Positions 60,744 to 64,000 of a stretch of 64,000 bases of DNA are shown here, in pieces. A model generated the notes under the pieces. The model worked only from the letters and a program-made list of their open reading frames with translations. It did not search any database and was not told the origin of the DNA. The stretch's first letter is position 1, and every line of letters starts with the position of its first letter. A program made the position numbers and the translations under genes. Origin of the DNA: Nitzschia sp. DOCU1 (lineage: Eukaryota; Bacillariophyta; Bacillariophyceae; Bacillariales; Bacillariaceae); the NCBI GenBank assembly GCA_951394045.1, contig OX595988.1:868001-932000 (forward strand), in the 5' to 3' direction.

Positions 60744-62126
60744 ATGGGATTTGCAGAGAGCCTTAAAAACCTCGACGGTCACAGCTCGGTCTCCAAGGAG
60801 TTTCGAGTCTACACCGTTCAGGGAGCCGTACTATCGGTGATTACTTTGTTGGGTATGTAATTAGATCTCATCGTTTGATTTGCTGCTTTGCCTCGATCGG
60901 CCACCTCAACTTGAACTCGTACTGCCTCGCCTTCATGCTTGCTCGCATCCAACAGCCATTACTTATTTGGTCTTTGCTGAAATCAAATACAACTTTCAGA
61001 CTGTAACCACTGAGAGAGTCCATGTTAATGCGACTTCTCCGGTTGGTCTAGATGTGGAATTCGACATTACTTTGCCCCACGTTCCCTGCTCGTTGCTGAA
61101 CATTGATGCGAATGACCCGACGGGTCAGACACAATCCTTGCACTTGGATAAAAAGCACCACATCTGGAAACATCGCATCAAGATGAATCCAAAAACGGGT
61201 ATTGCTGATTATATTGGAAGAAAGAGCAAGTTAGAACAAGGAAGTACTTTGAGAAGCGAGGAGCATTTGAAGAGGGAACTGGAAAAACTAGTGAGCGAGT
61301 CGAATTCGGCGGATGAGGAGTCAGAGGATGAATGCGGAAGCTGCTATGGGGCAGGAGATGAAGGAGAATGTTGTCAGACGTGCGATGACGTGAAGCGTGC
61401 CTACAATCGAAAAGGGTGGCATTTGCATAACTTGGAACAGGTGGAGCAGTGCGCACGTGAGAAAAAGGTTCTTGAAGGCGAAGATGAAGGCTGCAACGTC
61501 CATGGCTTGGTCGCCTTGGATTCGGGTGGTGGCAATTTTCACTTGGCGCCGGGCCGAGATCAGGGAATTGGTTCTGACGTCAACGATATGGCGAATATCT
61601 TTGAGTTATTGTTGAAGACCTTTGAGCAGTGGAATGTTTCTCATACAATTCACAAGATTCGGTTTGGAGACGAGTATCCGGGCCATGTGCACCAGTTAGA
61701 CCAACAGAAGCGCAATATTGGCGACAACTATGGAATGTACCAATATTATTTCAAGGTAAGAAGCTATCATAACGTCAATTCGTTGCATCCCGCCAATGTT
61801 GTCGGTAATGCTGACTGCCTTTTCAGATTGTTCCAACGCGCTATGTTTTCTTCAATGGCACAAGCATTGAAACCAACCAGTTCAGCGTAACGGAGCACTT
61901 ACGTCATGTAAATCCTGGCGGCGGTCGCGGTTTGCCTGGCGTATTTTTCTTTTACGAAATCTCGCCGCTCCATGTTGAAATCGTCGAAGGGTACAGGAAA
62001 GGTTGGGTGGCGTTTTTCACTTCCGTGTGTGCCATTGTCGGCGGTGTAGTTACAACCATGGGAATGATCGATCAATTACTCTACACCCATAGAAACCCGG
62101 ATTCTGCAGGCGGATTACTGCGATGA
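60744..62126 (+). CDS. ERGIC3: ERGIC3/Erv46-type COPII vesicle cargo receptor, 3 exons
   Basis: Exons are 60744-60852, 60956-61755 and 61827-62126 (GT-AG), giving 402 aa. Exon 1 starts MGFAESLKNLDGHSSVSKEF, the conserved cytosolic start of the Erv41/46 family. Membrane helix 1 spans the first junction (VLSVITLL/AITYLVFAEI). The luminal domain includes FDITLPHVPCSLLNIDANDP and the Erv46-specific Cys motif CGSCYGAGDEGECCQTCDDV, then RKGWHL. Exon 3 completes VPTRYVFFNGTSIETNQFSV, GGRGLPGVFFFYEISPLHVE and helix 2 (WVAFFTSVCAIVGGVVTTMG). Erv46 with Erv41 retrieves or carries cargo between ER and Golgi. The CxxC...CC motif separates it from Erv41/ERGIC2. Confidence 0.93.
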
Positions 62127-62218
62127 CGAGAATATGCAACAGATGATGCCATGTGCATTTAATGTATATATGTACTAGGTCAAAATAGTATATACTCTAT
62201 TTGTATCAACATTACATT

Positions 62219-62623
62219 CTAAGCAAAATCCATTAGCATCTCGGCGGCAACCTTAGTGATGTGATCAGCGCGGATCGACACCATTTTGGCACCCGCCGTC
62301 GCGTTTTCATTGTTTTCGTCTTCCATTTGGCCCTCCAAATCACACTCGGCCTGCATGTAGGAGCATTGTTGCTAGAGTGAGCAGGTGCCCAGAAATTATC
62401 CATATAGACTTCACGTTACCACACGTACCTCAATCGTCGCTCGTGCCCTTGCCTCGATGACAAACATTCGAAGGACTTCACTGACCGCTTCCGCCGTTTC
62501 ATTGGGGATTCTCTTGTCAACTCCGGCGAGTGCTAGCAGCTTCTTGGAAACTTCTGGCCGTATCGTTGCTGTCTTCTTGGACACTGTATTTCCAGAATCA
62601 TGGTTATTCGTTGGTCTTGCCAT
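62219..62623 (-). CDS. CENPX: Centromere protein X / MHF2 histone-fold protein, 2 exons
   Basis: Exon 1 is 62623-62429 and exon 2 is 62350-62219; the 78-bp GT-AG intron joins ATIE to AECDLEGQMED, giving 108 aa. The histone fold reads ATIRPEVSKKLLALAGVDKR, AEAVSEVLRMFVIEARARAT and, after an acidic loop, VSIRADHITKVAAEMLMDFA at the C-terminus. Animal CENP-X has the same order, with a conserved end L-x-x-(V/I)-x-x-x-L-L-x-DF. CENP-X pairs with CENP-S in the kinetochore CENP-T-W-S-X complex and in the Fanconi/FANCM-MHF DNA repair complex. Without the splice the frame ends in VRVVT. The gene is convergent with ERGIC3 and divergent from TIC20. Confidence 0.83.
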
Positions 62624-63019
62624 GGTGTTATTGCTGTATGGTATGATACGACAGGAAGAGAGACTGAACGTGATACTCTAGTTTTGAAGGAAAGCGGATT
62701 TGTCTTGGTTGGCATCAATGCCGAAGCATGTTTGGTGCGCCATTTTCACAACCCTCAAAGTAGTGGATGCAGTTTCCCCCATTTTCCTGATCGAAGTTTC
62801 GGCGCCTGGAGAAATTCGGGGGCATGCGACGTCATCGTCATTGATCTGACGTGGCAAGCCAATCAAAAGCAGCCAATCACACCTGTCAGCATGCAGAATT
62901 TCTCAGCGTGCTTCCATCTGGATCGAAATCGGCATGGCTTCAATGCTGCTCCCACGACGATGGTGATGGAAACCATCAGAATCACAAATGACTCATTGAA
63001 ACAATCTCGTAAAGGCACA
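62624..63019. other. Divergent intergenic spacer
   Basis: This separates CENP-X (minus) from TIC20 (plus). The TIC20 frame is open upstream to 62600, partly over the CENP-X exon, but that stretch shows no conserved sequence. No RNA gene or repeat is seen. Confidence 0.45.
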
Positions 63020-63715
63020 ATGAGACGGTCATCTTGTCTAAGGCATTACATCTTTGTAGTCTCGCTTCTGTTATGGGTTACTGGAAGCTCTGTGACTGCA
63101 TTTGTGCCAGTCACTGAAAATGTGGCCCAAACAAGTCGTTCTTCCCAAATTCGCCCCAATGCCATTTTTCCAACGCCTTCGCGAGCGGCAGCGATGAGCA
63201 GTCGGACAAACACGAGATTATCCATGTGGAGTAGAGACGAGGAAATTACTGGCAAAGATCGGATCAAAGCGTGTGTTCCCTACCTACTTCCACTCTTGGA
63301 CGGCGAACTGTTTGGCAAATACATTTACGAGCGAGTGCCGCCGCTGGGATTCCTAGACAGTCTGTTCATTGGACCACTCTACGATTTTTATGCACAAGTT
63401 CCGCTCCTGGGCCTGATTGTCTTTCTAGTTTTGACACTGGGTACTCGAGGGAATATGGATATGAACCGCAACGTCCGATTCAATGCCCAACAAGCAGCAC
63501 TGATTGATGTGGTGCTGTTATTTCCCGAGTTGATTGGAAGCGCTTTCGAAGGGGAAGATATCCCAAGATCCTTGGTGGAGCCGTGCATGAACTTTGTATG
63601 GTATACCTACATGGCGATGGTCTTGTATAGTATCTACACAAATCTGAGAGGGAAAAAGCCGGATCAGATTCCTTATATCAGCGAATACGCCGAAATGATG
63701 GTGGGTCCACTTTAG
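63020..63715 (+). CDS. TIC20: TIC20-family plastid import translocon subunit
   Basis: 231 aa from the ATG at 63020. The start is chosen because the signal peptide (MRRSSCLRHYIFVVSLLLWV) then ends at SVTAFVP, an ASAFAP-type site for secondary plastids. A linker of about 45 residues precedes four membrane segments. IKACVPYLLPLLDGELFGKY is the Tic20 hallmark. VPLLGLIVFLVLTLGTRG, NAQQAALIDVVLLFPELIG and NFVWYTYMAMVLYSIYTN follow. The Asn-Arg-Asn-Val-Arg-Phe-Asn block (MNRNVRFNAQQA) is conserved in the family. Tic20 is a channel component of the inner envelope TIC complex that moves proteins into the stroma. Confidence 0.9.
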   Translation: MRRSSCLRHYIFVVSLLLWVTGSSVTAFVPVTENVAQTSRSSQIRPNAIFPTPSRAAAMSSRTNTRLSMWSRDEEITGKDRIKACVPYLLPLLDGELFGKYIYERVPPLGFLDSLFIGPLYDFYAQVPLLGLIVFLVLTLGTRGNMDMNRNVRFNAQQAALIDVVLLFPELIGSAFEGEDIPRSLVEPCMNFVWYTYMAMVLYSIYTNLRGKKPDQIPYISEYAEMMVGPL

Positions 63716-64000
63716 TATTATAACTGTTGTTAAAAGTCCTTTTGTACATAAAATGCAAAGGCGACTCTCGATGTGCCACACTTCAGTGAAGATACAAGTA
63801 GATCGACGACGCGTTGGTTCAGCAAACAGGTTGTCGCAACCGGCATGCCCCTTGCAGATTCCCCATAACCCCAGGGCTCTAAAATGCCACCATGAATCAT
63901 TGTATCCGTGTGCCTGGCTTTTATCCCCGTAATGTAAGTTTCCGGGTCTTCCTTCCAGGATGATCAGGATTTAGGCCCGCGACGAAAATGGGGCTATGAT
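63716..64000. other. Right-edge region, possible partial minus-strand gene
   Basis: The minus strand holds two protein-like stretches in different frames. A right-hand one is open to the edge (SPIFVAGLNPDHPGRK...). A second ends at the TAA at 63732-63730 and includes TGIKARHTDTMIHGGILEPW and GYGESARGMPVATTCLLNQR. They could be exons or a frameshifted 3' end of a gene beyond the edge. I recognise no family. Confidence 0.25.

Noticed and set aside
1..64000. CRISPR arrays, insertion sequences, operons, phage genes
   Set aside because: Sequence is eukaryotic nuclear DNA with introns; no spaced direct-repeat arrays, transposase or phage proteins were seen.

Overview
The window is nuclear DNA of a photosynthetic stramenopile, most likely a diatom. 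Genes are dense and on both strands. Introns are few and short, roughly 70-110 bases, with GT(A/G)AG(T/G)-type donors. Many predicted plastid proteins begin with a signal peptide followed by a Phe- or Trp-containing 'ASAFAP-like' cleavage site (EGFAP, AGFSP, TAFVP, RAFVG, SAWTT, SSFQPF, RAFTS). That leader type is known from algae with four-membrane secondary plastids. The species cannot be named from the sequence alone. || Layout. 1-8.7 kb: a partial conserved nuclear-type protein, a zincin-like metalloprotease, four-exon plastid fructose-1,6-bisphosphatase, the CAAX protease RCE1, a broken secreted repeat protein and a SETD9-like SET protein. 9-13 kb: a tandem pair of membrane-anchored sulfatases. 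13.6-21.9 kb: an inward-rectifier K+ channel, a BMT5-like/zinc-finger fusion, a two-HMG-box protein, a kinesin-light-chain-type TPR protein and a small PDZ-like protein. 22-27.9 kb: formyltetrahydrofolate deformylase, a PPR protein, a candidate plastid membrane selenoprotein and a disordered protein. 28-35.8 kb: a membrane protein of unknown role, two AAAP transporters either side of a plastid fibrillin, and a ceramidase-like CREST protein. 37-47.3 kb: PWP1, an M3 oligopeptidase, a CCDC6-like coiled coil, YAE1, a thylakoid-lumen protein and an ABC-class ATPase. 47.8-64 kb: a protein kinase, a GH28 pectinase-like enzyme, a proteasome-fold protein, a double-domain phosphoglycerate mutase, a secretory membrane protein, an anchored potato-inhibitor-I protein, ERGIC3, CENP-X and TIC20. 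|| How the genes work together. This is ordinary eukaryotic gene order with no operon or cluster. The shared theme is plastid biology: Calvin cycle and glycolysis enzymes, fibrillin, lumen protein, import translocon, organellar peptidase and PPR. Many neighbours are divergent pairs sharing 0.3-0.9 kb spacers. || Most notable. An in-frame TGA in the gene at 25984-26829 lies upstream of a SECIS-shaped hairpin at 25887-25952, which points to a selenoprotein predicted to enter the plastid. The M3 peptidase needs a 6-nt microexon to complete its HExxH zinc site. A hairpin flanked by 9-bp direct repeats and an over-represented palindrome, CTACCGGTAG, occur in the non-coding DNA. Exon borders were assigned by hand from splice consensus, reading phase and family similarity.
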